Source: Rhodocytophaga aerolata (GTDB lineage: Bacteria > Bacteroidota > Bacteroidia > Cytophagales > 172606-1). Taken from it: DNA of 64,000 nt. Of this stretch, positions 1 to 7,857 are shown in pieces (the first letter of the stretch is position 1; every line of letters starts with the position of its first letter). The stretch covers positions 161,796-225,795 of the forward strand of contig NZ_JAUKPO010000010.1 of the NCBI RefSeq assembly GCF_030503435.1, given 5' to 3'. The notes under the pieces are model-generated. The model did no database searches, had not been told where the DNA came from, and saw only the letters and a list, made by a program, of their open reading frames with translations. The position numbers and the translations under genes are program-made.

Positions 1-1
1 G

Positions 2-412
2 TTTGGCGTATATGGCATACTAGGTATAGGCTTGATGCTGTTTGTACTCAAAGGATTGGCTGCCCGCAACGTGTGGCAAAACGGGGTTATTAGTTTCGCC
101 TTCTGGTCTATCAATATCGGGCTTGCCCTGATGGTGCTTATCAGTGTACTACCTATAGGCTTGCTACAAACACTGGCCAGTGTAGAACATGGCTTGTGGT
201 ATGCCAGGTCAATGGAGTTTATGCAAACACCTACCATGGAGATACTCCGCTGGCTCCGCGTAATCGGCGATACCATTTTTGCAGCTGGCACGCTTGCTCT
301 TGCCTGGTTTGTTATCGGCTTAAAAACAGGCTGGTCTCTGGAGCGGGAAACAGATATTTCTCCGGATAACTTCCCGAAAATCAAGCGAAGCCAGCAGTAT
401 AGTAAAGTTTAA
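2..412 (+). CDS. norB: Nitric oxide reductase large subunit, C-terminal end (partial)
   Basis: The reading frame is open to the left edge, so only the last 136 or so residues are present; the TTG at 32 is internal. What is visible is two or three hydrophobic helices and the block RSMEFMQTPTMEILRWLR, then GDTIFAAGTLALAWF, which I recognise as the C-terminal helix region of NorB-type heme-copper oxidases (NO to N2O reduction in the inner membrane). The haem and non-haem iron ligands lie outside the window, so I cannot tell the quinol-dependent from the cytochrome c-dependent form or prove activity. A hairpin terminator follows at 459-505 and a cupin gene after it. A cbb3-type oxidase subunit I is the main alternative. 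Confidence 0.8.
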   Translation, partial: FGVYGILGIGLMLFVLKGLAARNVWQNGVISFAFWSINIGLALMVLISVLPIGLLQTLASVEHGLWYARSMEFMQTPTMEILRWLRVIGDTIFAAGTLALAWFVIGLKTGWSLERETDISPDNFPKIKRSQQYSKV

Positions 413-458
413 CTATCCCTACTTATAAAGCTCTTCCATCCGATAGTCTAGTAGGTAT

Positions 459-505
459 GGAAAACTCTCCTGCTATTTATTAATCAGTTTGCAGGAGGGT
501 TTTCC
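459..505 (+). terminator. Hairpin terminator after norB
   Basis: Arms 459-473 and 491-505 pair over 15 positions with one G-U, around a 17-base loop. The right arm contains TTTT. It lies 47 bases after the norB stop and before the cupin gene, so the cupin probably has its own promoter or depends on read-through. Confidence 0.6.
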
Positions 506-570
506 CAAAGCAGAGCTGATTCTACCGGGTAATACATAAATAGTTCGCTAACCAAGTAAACAAACAAGTA

Positions 571-867
571 TTGATCATTCAAGAAGTACTAACCAGGCTG
601 GAAACAGCTGAACATCCCGTAGCCTTAGCCTTGCATAAAGGAAAAGACTTTAGAGCCTTAATTATCGGAATGAAAAAAGGAATGGTGCTGAAAGAACATA
701 AAGCTTCCGTTCCTTCCAAACTAACTGTACTAAGTGGACAGGTAACCTATGCGGAAGCTAAGCGGCAGGTAAAACTTTCTCAATATGAAACCTTAGATAT
801 TCCTGTGGAGGTTTTTCATGAAGTAGAAGCCCTACAAGACTCCCTGTGTTTATTGACTCAAGGCTAA
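571..867 (+). CDS. Small cupin-domain protein
   Basis: A 98-residue protein that is almost entirely one small beta-barrel cupin. Visible features are the GMKKGMVLKEHKAS strand-turn region, LSGQVTY and a terminal FHEVEALQDSLCLL segment with the His/Glu typical of the second cupin motif. There is no signal peptide, so it should be cytosolic. The start is a TTG at 571: the frame is closed by a TAG at 541-543 and no in-frame ATG occurs before residue 34, which would remove the fold's first strands. It follows norB on the same strand; a link to nitric oxide or redox response is inference from position only. A strong terminator follows at 986-1018. Confidence 0.7.
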   Translation: MIIQEVLTRLETAEHPVALALHKGKDFRALIIGMKKGMVLKEHKASVPSKLTVLSGQVTYAEAKRQVKLSQYETLDIPVEVFHEVEALQDSLCLLTQG

Positions 868-985
868 CGAGACCACTCTAAATTCTATATCCCAATGTGG
901 AAATCGTATACATATAAGCCTGATCGATAAGTTATTTTACTTAGCCAGGGTATGCAACGTCAATAAATAATTAACTCCTCTAGCC

Positions 986-1018
986 CTCTCACAGCCTAAT
1001 GTTGTGAGAGAGTTTTTC
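986..1018 (+). terminator. Intrinsic terminator after the cupin gene
   Basis: CTCTCACA at 986-993 pairs with TGTGAGAG at 1003-1010 across a 9-base loop, and is followed by a T-rich run (AGTTTTTCTTTTTT). It lies 119 bases past the cupin stop. Confidence 0.7.
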
Positions 1019-1067
1019 TTTTTTATAGATCTGTTGGTGTTATTTTACTATTTCGATCTTACTGTAA

Positions 1068-1117
1068 ATACCTATCCCCGGCTCAAAAAACTATTTTTAG
1101 TAGCCGGGGATAGGTAT
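1068..1117 (-). terminator. Long hairpin terminator after the hemolysin III gene
   Basis: A perfect 16-base inverted repeat (1068-1083 and 1102-1117, core CCCCGG) whose loop also contains AAAAA and TTTTT that can pair. It sits 18 bases beyond the minus-strand stop at 1135 and probably ends transcription from that side; with 986-1018 it insulates the two convergent genes. Confidence 0.65.
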
Positions 1118-1134
1118 ATATGAATGGAACTACC

Positions 1135-1782
1135 TCAGGCAGGCAAAATATAGAACAGCACCGCAAAAAAGTGGCAAATACTTCCGGCCAATACAAACAA
1201 ATGCCAGATGGCATGATGAAAAGGCAGTTTCTCCCACAAATAAAATATAGTACCCAGGCTATAGGCTGCTCCGCCGGCCAGTAAAAAATACAAGCCGCCA
1301 GTTGGCACATGTTCTATCAGAGGTTTACCGGCAATAAGTATCATCCATCCCATCAGCAGGTATACAATGGTAGATACTACGTTAAAGCGGTTTACAAAGA
1401 ATACCTTGAATAAAATTCCAGCCAATCCTAGTCCCCATACAATCCCAAACAGACTCCAGCCCCATCCACCACGCAGCAGGGTTAAAGTAAAGGGTGTATA
1501 GGTTCCGGCAATCAGCAGGTAGATGGCTGCATGGTCCATAATCTGGAAAACCTTTTTTACCCGCCGTCCTTGCAAACTATGGTAAAGTGTAGAAGCGGTG
1601 TAGAGCAATACCAGGCATGCCCCAAAAATAGAAAAGCTGACAATATGCCAAACATCTCCTTTTAGCGAAGCAAATACAATCAGAATAATCAGGCCGGCAA
1701 TGCTTAACAGGGCGCCTATGCCATGGGTAATTGCATTGGCGATCTCTTCACCAAGGGATTGTTTATACGTTTCATTCTTCAT
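1135..1782 (-). CDS. trhA: Hemolysin III / TrhA family membrane protein (PAQR superfamily)
   Basis: A 215-residue protein with about seven hydrophobic helices. Family signatures are visible: an N-terminal HGIGALLSIAG helix, YTASTLYHS, MDHAAIYLLIAGTYTPF, and a last helix with HAIWHLFVLAGSICHF. The Ser and the three His/Asp clusters on the cytoplasmic side match the presumed metal centre of PAQR proteins (SerH, AspH, HisxxxHis). The bacterial family is linked to membrane energetics and fluidity homeostasis; haemolysis is a historical name and is not implied here. Length is normal. It is transcribed alone; 378 bases separate it from the next upstream gene, and that gap holds an FNR-like palindrome at 1901-1914. 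Confidence 0.88.
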   Translation of the reverse strand: MKNETYKQSLGEEIANAITHGIGALLSIAGLIILIVFASLKGDVWHIVSFSIFGACLVLLYTASTLYHSLQGRRVKKVFQIMDHAAIYLLIAGTYTPFTLTLLRGGWGWSLFGIVWGLGLAGILFKVFFVNRFNVVSTIVYLLMGWMILIAGKPLIEHVPTGGLYFLLAGGAAYSLGTIFYLWEKLPFHHAIWHLFVLAGSICHFFAVLFYILPA

Positions 1783-2160
1783 AAAATACTAGCGTTATAG
1801 TGTGTCTACTGATTTTAATAATATGTATCTACCTACTACTTCAACAGCGTAGAGCATAATTAATTCCGCGTAAAAGAAAGGAACAAGTATGGGTGGTCCT
1901 ATGATTTAAATCATATTTTGGCTGTGTGCCAATATATGGCCATAGAAGAGATGTAGGATATGTGTGTAAAAGGGTACAAAAAATACGTTTGTTCACTAAA
2001 AGTGCCAGGTATGTTTAATACGCTTACGACTACTATCAAAAATGTACACGCTTACCCAATAGTGTTATACCCTACAAAATGAGAAGTAGGCATACGTTTA
2101 GGCTTTTTATAGATCTTTGTTGCAGCCAGTATCATTCCTCTACCTAGTCAATAGTAGTAA
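1783..2160. other. Intergenic region with an FNR-like palindrome
   Basis: No gene is seen here. The stretch is AT-rich, carries the upstream region of the minus-strand trhA gene, and contains the perfect 14-base palindrome at 1901-1914. A plus-strand reading frame beginning at 2117 is a shadow of the SUMF1 gene. Confidence 0.6.
1901..1914. promoter_or_regulatory. Candidate Crp/FNR-type operator
   Basis: ATGATTTAAATCAT is a perfect palindrome with the GAT-N4-ATC core of FNR/DNR-class sites (consensus TTGAT-N4-ATCAA; here the outer base of each half differs). It lies 119 bases upstream of the trhA start and near norB, whose families are often under oxygen- or NO-sensing Crp/FNR regulators. Function is inferred from the match alone. 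Confidence 0.4.
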
Positions 2161-2874
2161 TTATTCAGGCTTATTTGGCAGATTGCAGGCTAGCCGGAAG
2201 CCAAGGTCATCTATTTTAAAGGAAACCGGGTGGCTACGCCTCCGGTTTGTTGCCAGACAGCCTCTTGGCTCGTCGAACCATCCACCGCCGCGGAAAATGC
2301 GGTAAGACCCGTATACCGGTTCATCATACACATCTGAACACCATTCCCATACATTTCCCAACATATCATACAAGCCCCAGGTATTGGGCTCTTTCATGCC
2401 AACCGGCTGTGTTGTTCCATCTGCATTTCCTTTGTACCAGGCAATCTTATCTAGTTCTCCGTATCTGGGTTCGGTACTACCTGCTTTACACGCATACTCC
2501 CACTCGGCTTCACTTGGGAGCCGGTAACCATTGGCGGTTGAATCAACCAGTAATTCGTTAGCCTGTGTGCTTGTATGATAACAAGGTTGTAAACCAGCGG
2601 CTGCGGAAAGTGTATTACAGAAATGGACGGCTTCTGTCCATGATATGGTTTCTACTGGCTTTTTATCTCCCTTGAAAGTACTGGGCTTTTCTCCGGTGAG
2701 GGCAAGGTATATATCCTGAGTCACTGGATACTTGGCAAGCAGAAAGGAATGTATTTCAACGGTCCACGTGTGCTTTTTTCTGTCGTCCCGCATACTAATT
2801 ACACCTCCCGGTATTTCTACCATTTGTCCGTGTATGATTGAAAGGGCAGATAATAGGAACGGATCTTGATTCAT
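2161..2874 (-). CDS. SUMF1 (formylglycine-generating enzyme-like) domain protein
   Basis: I choose the ATG at 2874 (MNQDPFLLS), since the ten residues before it are not typical; this gives 237 residues. The whole protein is one SUMF1 domain: GQMVEIPGG at the start, KYPVT, SWTEAVHFCN, YRLPSEAEWEYACKAG, LYDMLGNVWEWCSD, FRGGGWFDEPRGC and a terminal LGFRLA. There is no signal peptide. True aerobic formylglycine-generating enzymes need two active-site cysteines spaced C-x4-C after RGGS; here the first is Asp and only the second is Cys, so it is unlikely to mature the two sulfatases in this window. More likely it is one of the many SUMF1 paralogues of other function (C-type-lectin-like or oxygenase-like). 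Confidence 0.85.
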   Translation of the reverse strand: MNQDPFLLSALSIIHGQMVEIPGGVISMRDDRKKHTWTVEIHSFLLAKYPVTQDIYLALTGEKPSTFKGDKKPVETISWTEAVHFCNTLSAAAGLQPCYHTSTQANELLVDSTANGYRLPSEAEWEYACKAGSTEPRYGELDKIAWYKGNADGTTQPVGMKEPNTWGLYDMLGNVWEWCSDVYDEPVYGSYRIFRGGGWFDEPRGCLATNRRRSHPVSFKIDDLGFRLACNLPNKPE

Positions 2875-3011
2875 CGGGCAGTATTTTTTGCAATGGTACG
2901 GCAAATGTACAAATGTTCACGTGGAGCACCGAAAAATTATAAGAACGTAGAGCCAATTTGAGGGGTACTTCACCTGCTCATTCCTAAACACAGAATTTGC
3001 TAAAAGCAATG

Positions 3012-3034
3012 CCTGGCGTATTTGCCAGGTTTTT
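3012..3034 (+). terminator. Orphan plus-strand hairpin with T-run
   Basis: CCTGGC at 3012-3017 and GCCAGG at 3024-3029 form a 6-base-pair stem followed by TTTTT on the plus strand. No plus-strand gene precedes it; the nearest gene reads the other way. It may end a short non-coding transcript or be chance. Confidence 0.3.
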
Positions 3035-3168
3035 ATCTTATCTGCACATACTGTGTGTCAAGGCTAAACGATGCGGTGAGGTATAGCAGTCGCTGGCTTA
3101 ACGGGTGTTGGGCATATATATGTTTTCTGTGTTTTTATTTCTAGGTAATGCAGTTGTCCGAACGTATG

Positions 3169-3486
3169 TTACATCGAACCTTTGTTCCCACAGATCAATT
3201 TATTGTCCTTGTCATACACCAACACTTCAATCCAATCTAACTTTCGGGCGGATGCGTCAATTTCATCCAACAATTCATTGGTTACAGCAGCCTTGCAGTT
3301 TACTTGCAGATAGCCTGGATAGCAGGGTACTTGCTCAACAGTTAAAGTACCGGAATGTTGTGTATTTATCTTGTCAATAAAAGCTTTATGTCTCCCGTCT
3401 GGTTCTCCACATACTATTTTATTTACCCCATCACAGCAAGTAAGCAACAACAGAATTACCACATTCACCCCAATCTTGTTTTTCAT
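3169..3486 (-). CDS. Small predicted lipoprotein of unknown function
   Basis: A 105-residue protein with a basic N-terminus, a hydrophobic stretch and LLLLTCCDG, where one of the two adjacent cysteines is a likely lipidation site. The mature part has two more Cys pairs' worth of cysteines (CGEPDG, VPCYPGYLQVNC, LICGNK), suggesting disulfides in the periplasm. I do not recognise a family. It is a single gene on the minus strand, with 224 bases before the next upstream gene. Confidence 0.5.
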   Translation of the reverse strand: MKNKIGVNVVILLLLTCCDGVNKIVCGEPDGRHKAFIDKINTQHSGTLTVEQVPCYPGYLQVNCKAAVTNELLDEIDASARKLDWIEVLVYDKDNKLICGNKGSM

Positions 3487-3710
3487 TTGTTCCCGGTTAT
3501 GTGCAACGAATCAAAAGGACATCTGTATTTTTAGAATTTTACTGAATTAAAAATTCTCAATACCGTGGCTCCTGCTTTAATATTGTTTCCATATAAAGTC
3601 AATTTTAGTGTATTATCGACTTGTATAAACACACCAATTATTCTCTTTCCTTTTACCAGAATGTAAGTGTTTCTTTGTTGTTTCCACCAACGGACATACG
3701 GTTGCTGTAT

Positions 3711-4175
3711 TTACAGCAGGTGTTTCAATGAAAGGATATATCCTCCATGAAGGCCCTCGTGATAGAGCAGATAGTCAATTACTTCGTCAATGTTATTTAC
3801 TTCAAATCCATACACCTTTGGTATCATGACAGAAGGGGAATAGTTGTTAAACAGCTTCTTATCGTAATCTGCTTGTAGTTGATCAAGAGAAGTAATGAGT
3901 AACTCCTGTATATGTTGAATGTCTTGTTCGCCTATGTATCCTTCTGGTTTTGTACCAGGCATATAGGGGTAGAAATAGGTATCGTCAACGGTAATAGGCA
4001 GGCCCGCTCTAACATAACACAGATTTTGCTCAACACACAGCATATGTCCGAGATTCCAGATAATGTTATTAGCATATCCAGCCGGAATGGTATTTAGCTG
4101 CCCAGTTGATAATCCATCAAGTTGTTTAAGTAAAAAAATCCTTAGTTTTTTTACCTTCTCAATGTTTTTATTCAT
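3711..4175 (-). CDS. DinB-like four-helix protein
   Basis: A 154-residue protein with the DinB/YfiT pattern: an N-terminal helix ending in a Trp-containing turn (NNIIWNLGHMLCVEQ) and a C-terminal HEGLHGGYILSL helix. The His of the first and the HxxxH of the last are positioned like the metal-binding His triad of DinB proteins. The family includes thiol-dependent S-transferases and many uncharacterised members; substrate cannot be told. It is cytosolic (no signal peptide), unlike the second DinB-like protein at 31845-32513. Confidence 0.78.
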   Translation of the reverse strand: MNKNIEKVKKLRIFLLKQLDGLSTGQLNTIPAGYANNIIWNLGHMLCVEQNLCYVRAGLPITVDDTYFYPYMPGTKPEGYIGEQDIQHIQELLITSLDQLQADYDKKLFNNYSPSVMIPKVYGFEVNNIDEVIDYLLYHEGLHGGYILSLKHLL

Positions 4176-4238
4176 TATTTATCCAATGTTTTCAATCGAA
4201 TGCCACTCATGAAAAAATAACATAATAAGCATGCTAAT

Positions 4239-5336
4239 TTAAGTGATTTTGTGGCGAAGTAAGAATAAAGCTTTCGTGTCTTTTATGTGGCCAAACTCAA
4301 GGTAGCGGTAAGTAAAAGCACCCAGGCTAACTACAGCAAGCAGATATAACAGGTAATTTACCAGGAAGGGTAGCGGTAGCTGGAAAGAAGCAGTAAACAA
4401 ATAATGCCAGATATACAAACTGTAACACATCAGGCCGGCAACCTGCAGTACCCATGTCCGGAACAGGCGATTGAGCAGGGAATGTTCCTTTAAAGACAAC
4501 ACCAGTATTCCCGCAAAACCCAGCTGGATACAATTATTCAGTAAGGGCAACGAATACCAGGTATAGTTTCCCCGGATTGTGAAGTCCCAGCCGATAAATG
4601 CCGTTAATAGGAAAACTGCAGAAAGCAACGCTATACTTCCTACCTGTTTACCCGATAGTTTACTGAAATACGCCTGCTGGTAATACAAACGGACCATCAG
4701 CATCCCCACCAGGAAATCATCTAGCCGCCCCGGCAGGCTGTCGCGGAGAATGCTGATATTTACATTGGGGTTGGCAAAAAACATTCCGGCAATTCTGGTT
4801 AGTAAGGCAAGTGCCAGTCCTAGAATAAACACCTTTTTAAATCCATACCGACCGATCGCTACCACGATAAAGGGAAACAAGACACTAAACCATATTTCCA
4901 CGGCTAGTGACCAGAGTACCGGATTAAGTGGAGGTAAGAGATGCTGCAAACTAAAGCCGGATAAAGCAAATAAAGCAATAAAAAAGGCATGTAACCTCTC
5001 TGCCGTTACAGGCCCCATCAGCAGCAAACACACCAGCAGATTAAAAGCAAATAAGGGATAGAGCCGCAGGAAACGGTGTTTATAAAATACCCAGATATCC
5101 CGACGTCTGTTAAACGAACGTTGACCGGTAAAATAAGGCCGGTATAAAACAAATCCGGAGAGCATAAAAAACAGGTTCACCCCCATCCACCCATGCCGGA
5201 TAATCCAGTCGAATCCTGTCTGCTGAAGAATAACCGGAAAAAGAGAATGAAAATAAATAACCATCAGGGCGGCCAACCCGCGGAGCCCGTTGATGGCATC
5301 TATTTTAGCACTGGCAGATTGTACACCTGAAATCAT
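4239..5336 (-). CDS. Acyltransferase 3 family membrane protein (OafA/YrhL-like)
   Basis: I take the ATG at 5336 (MISGVQSASAKIDAINGLRG), which places the family's INGLRGLAALMVIYFH motif at the N-terminus; an upstream ATG at 5393 would add 19 unusual residues. About ten membrane helices follow. R-x10-H in the first helix-loop and the LFFMLSGFVLYRPYF block are hallmarks of inner-membrane acyltransferases that move acetyl or other acyl groups to polysaccharides or lipids at the outer face. The acceptor is unknown. It is a single minus-strand gene, 41 bases before the next downstream feature's own region. Confidence 0.85.
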   Translation of the reverse strand: MISGVQSASAKIDAINGLRGLAALMVIYFHSLFPVILQQTGFDWIIRHGWMGVNLFFMLSGFVLYRPYFTGQRSFNRRRDIWVFYKHRFLRLYPLFAFNLLVCLLLMGPVTAERLHAFFIALFALSGFSLQHLLPPLNPVLWSLAVEIWFSVLFPFIVVAIGRYGFKKVFILGLALALLTRIAGMFFANPNVNISILRDSLPGRLDDFLVGMLMVRLYYQQAYFSKLSGKQVGSIALLSAVFLLTAFIGWDFTIRGNYTWYSLPLLNNCIQLGFAGILVLSLKEHSLLNRLFRTWVLQVAGLMCYSLYIWHYLFTASFQLPLPFLVNYLLYLLAVVSLGAFTYRYLEFGHIKDTKALFLLRHKIT

Positions 5337-5434
5337 GAACAGCTGACATATAATTTTTTTCAACTGCCAAGATATACATAGTTTGTTTAGCAAGGGGTAT
5401 GCATAAACTAATCTTTGTGTGGAATACCGTGTCT

Positions 5435-6067
5435 TTATTCCGCTGATTGGATCAGTAACTGGGAAGCCATGTCTAGCTCTTCCTGCAGAATTGTATGCGG
5501 CCGTCCTTTATAGATTTTTTTTAGTACCCGGGCTCCTTTTTCTTCCAGAATACGGACGGTTTCTTCTACGCGGCTTACCGGCACGTGTGGGTCCGGATCT
5601 CCGGTGGTAATGATCACCGGGGTACCATCGAAGTTACCAGTATAGTTTGTTGTATTTACCTGTTGCCCGATAAGCCCGCCCGTGAAGATCAACAATCCGC
5701 CAAACCGTTGTGCATGCCTGGCAGCGTATTCGGAAGTTAAACAAGCACCCTGCGAAAACCCCAGGAAATAAATACTGCGGCTGCTGATTCCCTGTTTTAG
5801 TATATTTTCTACCAGTTCATGGATAAGGGCAAGGGCAGAATCCAGGGCAGGCTGATTTTGCGATTCGGGAGCCATAAAGCTGTAAGGATACCAGCTATGG
5901 TTGGTTGCCTGAGGGGCCAGTAACGTAAACTCCTCTACAGGCAGGTGTTCAGCCAACGACAAAATGCTTTCAGCCGTTGCCCCCCGTCCATGAATCATCA
6001 ATAAGGCTTTACCGGTTTCTGCCAGGGGTTTGCCATACGTACGCAGTTGCTTAGTGTGTGTATACAT
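5435..6067 (-). CDS. mhqD: Phospholipase/carboxylesterase-type alpha/beta hydrolase (MhqD-like)
   Basis: About 210 residues from the ATG at 6067 (MYTHTKQLRTYG); an earlier ATG at 6121 would add a non-conserved leader. The catalytic set is visible: GFSQGA with Ser near residue 105, GDPDPHVP with the Asp near 157, and GRPH with His near 191; MIHGRGA forms the oxyanion turn. It lies just downstream of a ring-cleaving dioxygenase gene. In Bacillus subtilis the same pair (mhqO, mhqD) protects against quinones and hydroquinones, which is the basis for the symbol. It is cytosolic and the likely last gene of the yceI-mhqO-mhqD operon. Confidence 0.8.
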   Translation of the reverse strand: MYTHTKQLRTYGKPLAETGKALLMIHGRGATAESILSLAEHLPVEEFTLLAPQATNHSWYPYSFMAPESQNQPALDSALALIHELVENILKQGISSRSIYFLGFSQGACLTSEYAARHAQRFGGLLIFTGGLIGQQVNTTNYTGNFDGTPVIITTGDPDPHVPVSRVEETVRILEEKGARVLKKIYKGRPHTILQEELDMASQLLIQSAE

Positions 6068-6130
6068 ATAGGTTTGTACGTTAGAATGTACGTGTACTGG
6101 CAACTTGCATCGCCAGTACACAAAAATAAC

Positions 6131-7066
6131 TTAACTCAACTTTGGTAAGATAGCTTCAATATCCGCTCTGCGGGACTCATACTGTGGAGGCAACAGCAGG
6201 CCTGAACCTAATTTATCCCAGGGCTCATCAATGCCAAATCCAGGATTATCCGTGGCTATTTCAAATAGTACGCCGCCTGGCTCCCGGAAATAGAGGGAGT
6301 AAAAATAATTACGGTCTATTTTGTTGGTAATGCTCAGCCCGCTGCGTTCTACTTTGTCGTGGAAGTGCATCAGAATATCTTCGTTTTTTACCCGGAACGC
6401 AATATGGTGATTGGTACCTGCCCCGCCTATGCCACGTGCTTCATTGGGCAGTTCTACCAGATCAATAGTATTGGCTGTGTCGATGGCATTGGTACTATAC
6501 CGGTAGCGGTTTCCGCTTTGCTCCAGTAATGTATATCCGAAAATATTTGTCAGCACAGCGGCGGTTGGCTGCACATTGCGCAAGGTAAGGGTAACGCCAT
6601 GAAAACCTCTGGTAGCTACTTCTCCCTTTACTTCAGCCGTTTCCCAGGGTTTGCGGGTATCCGGATTTTTAGACACAACCAGTTCCAAACGTAAGCCGTC
6701 CGGGTCCTGGAAAGGAAGATAAGCCTCTCCAAACTTTTCAGAAGGTTTACCGAAGCTGACATGGTGCTGCTGAAAACGGTCTATCCAGAAATCGAAACTT
6801 CCTTCCGGCACAGAATACGCTATGTTGGTAGCCATACCTGCTCCGGCACTGCCCCGCCTGGCCCCCTCATACGGAAAAAAAGTGAGGATAGTACCGGCAC
6901 TGCCTTTTTCGTCCCCGTAATAGAGATGGTAGGTACCTGGGTCGTCAAAATTCACTGTTTTTTTCAGCAGACGTAGGCCTAACACCTTGGTATAAAAATC
7001 CAGGTTACCTTTGGCTGACCCGGCAATAGCCGTAATGTGATGCAGACCTACTATTTGATTAGTCAT
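6131..7066 (-). CDS. mhqO: Ring-cleaving dioxygenase, VOC superfamily (MhqO-like)
   Basis: A 311-residue protein made of two vicinal-oxygen-chelate halves. The first begins GLHHITAIAGSAKGNLDFYTKVLGL; the second contains FHGVTLTLRNVQPT, NHHIAFRV and GVLFEIATD. The His of HHIT and NHHIAF and the Glu of LFEIA are the likely metal ligands for extradiol cleavage of catechol- or hydroquinone-type rings. Length fits the MhqO/YkcA/LinE-like family. It is the middle gene of a three-gene minus-strand operon, 27 bases after yceI and up to 63 bases before the hydrolase. The substrate is inferred by analogy. Confidence 0.87.
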   Translation of the reverse strand: MTNQIVGLHHITAIAGSAKGNLDFYTKVLGLRLLKKTVNFDDPGTYHLYYGDEKGSAGTILTFFPYEGARRGSAGAGMATNIAYSVPEGSFDFWIDRFQQHHVSFGKPSEKFGEAYLPFQDPDGLRLELVVSKNPDTRKPWETAEVKGEVATRGFHGVTLTLRNVQPTAAVLTNIFGYTLLEQSGNRYRYSTNAIDTANTIDLVELPNEARGIGGAGTNHHIAFRVKNEDILMHFHDKVERSGLSITNKIDRNYFYSLYFREPGGVLFEIATDNPGFGIDEPWDKLGSGLLLPPQYESRRADIEAILPKLS

Positions 7067-7093
7067 GATTGAAAATACCTCCTGTTGTTAAAT

Positions 7094-7630
7094 TTAGTTT
7101 TGTTTTACCAGCTGAACTTCGGCCAGTAATTTAATTTCGTCGCTTACCACCACGCTGCCAGCTTCTGTTACGGCATTCCAGGTTAAGCCAAATTCTTTCC
7201 GGTTAATTTTTCCACTCACGGTAAAACCAGCTTTGGTCTGGCCATATGGGTCAACTACAATACCGCCAAACTCTACATCTACGGTTACTGGTTTGGTAAT
7301 GTCACGAATTGTCAGATCGCCATGAAGTTTGTATTTATCTCCACCTACTTTCTCGTACTTGTTTCCGACAAAGCGTACCTGGTTAAACTGTTCTGCATGA
7401 AAGAAATCAGCTGATTTCAGGTGAGTATCGCGTTGCTCGTTATTGGTATCAATTGAGTTAACATCGGCTGTAAACACTACTTTGCCTGCACTGGAAAACT
7501 CAGCATTGTCTGTTTCTGCTTCTACATTGAATTTTTTAAAATACCCGGTAACCGTGGTGATCATTAAGTGCTTTACCTTGAACTGAACTTCACTGTGTGT
7601 AGGATCTGAAATCCATTTAATAGTTGCCAT
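7094..7630 (-). CDS. YceI family lipocalin-like protein
   Basis: A 178-residue YceI domain from end to end: WISDPTHSEVQFKVKHLMI at the start, GYFKKFNVE, DTNNEQRDTHLKSADFF and KINRKEFGLTWN near the end. The fold is an extended beta-barrel that binds polyisoprenoid or quinone-like amphiphiles. No signal peptide is present, whereas E. coli YceI is periplasmic, so this member should act in the cytosol. It leads the operon with the MhqO- and MhqD-like genes, and a candidate promoter with an overlapping palindrome lies just upstream at 7675-7704. A lipid-quinone carrier role in quinone stress is inference. Confidence 0.88.
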   Translation of the reverse strand: MATIKWISDPTHSEVQFKVKHLMITTVTGYFKKFNVEAETDNAEFSSAGKVVFTADVNSIDTNNEQRDTHLKSADFFHAEQFNQVRFVGNKYEKVGGDKYKLHGDLTIRDITKPVTVDVEFGGIVVDPYGQTKAGFTVSGKINRKEFGLTWNAVTEAGSVVVSDEIKLLAEVQLVKQN

Positions 7631-7674
7631 AGTCGTAAATGTTTAATTGTTGTGTGATGATTAATATGTGTATG

Positions 7675-7704
7675 CAAATATATAATTAATGATTGTATAT
7701 ACAA
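7675..7704 (-). promoter_or_regulatory. Promoter of the yceI-mhqO-mhqD operon with a palindromic operator
   Basis: Read on the minus strand, TTG (7704-7702) is followed after 19 bases by TATATTTG (7682-7675), matching the Bacteroidota -33/-7 pattern TTG...TAnnTTTG. The TTG is part of the perfect 12-base palindrome TTGTATATACAA at 7693-7704, a plausible repressor site placed to block the promoter. The yceI start codon is 44 bases downstream. Confidence 0.6.
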
Positions 7705-7857
7705 CTAATGTACATACATATATTTTTATAATATAGTTCATCTAGTCTGCAATGTATGCCAGACATCTAGTAAGCGTGCTATAGATACTTATCTCAGGCA
7801 ATCTCATGTTGCAAACTGAAAGAGATAAATCCGAAAGAATGTTTATGGAGTATACGG

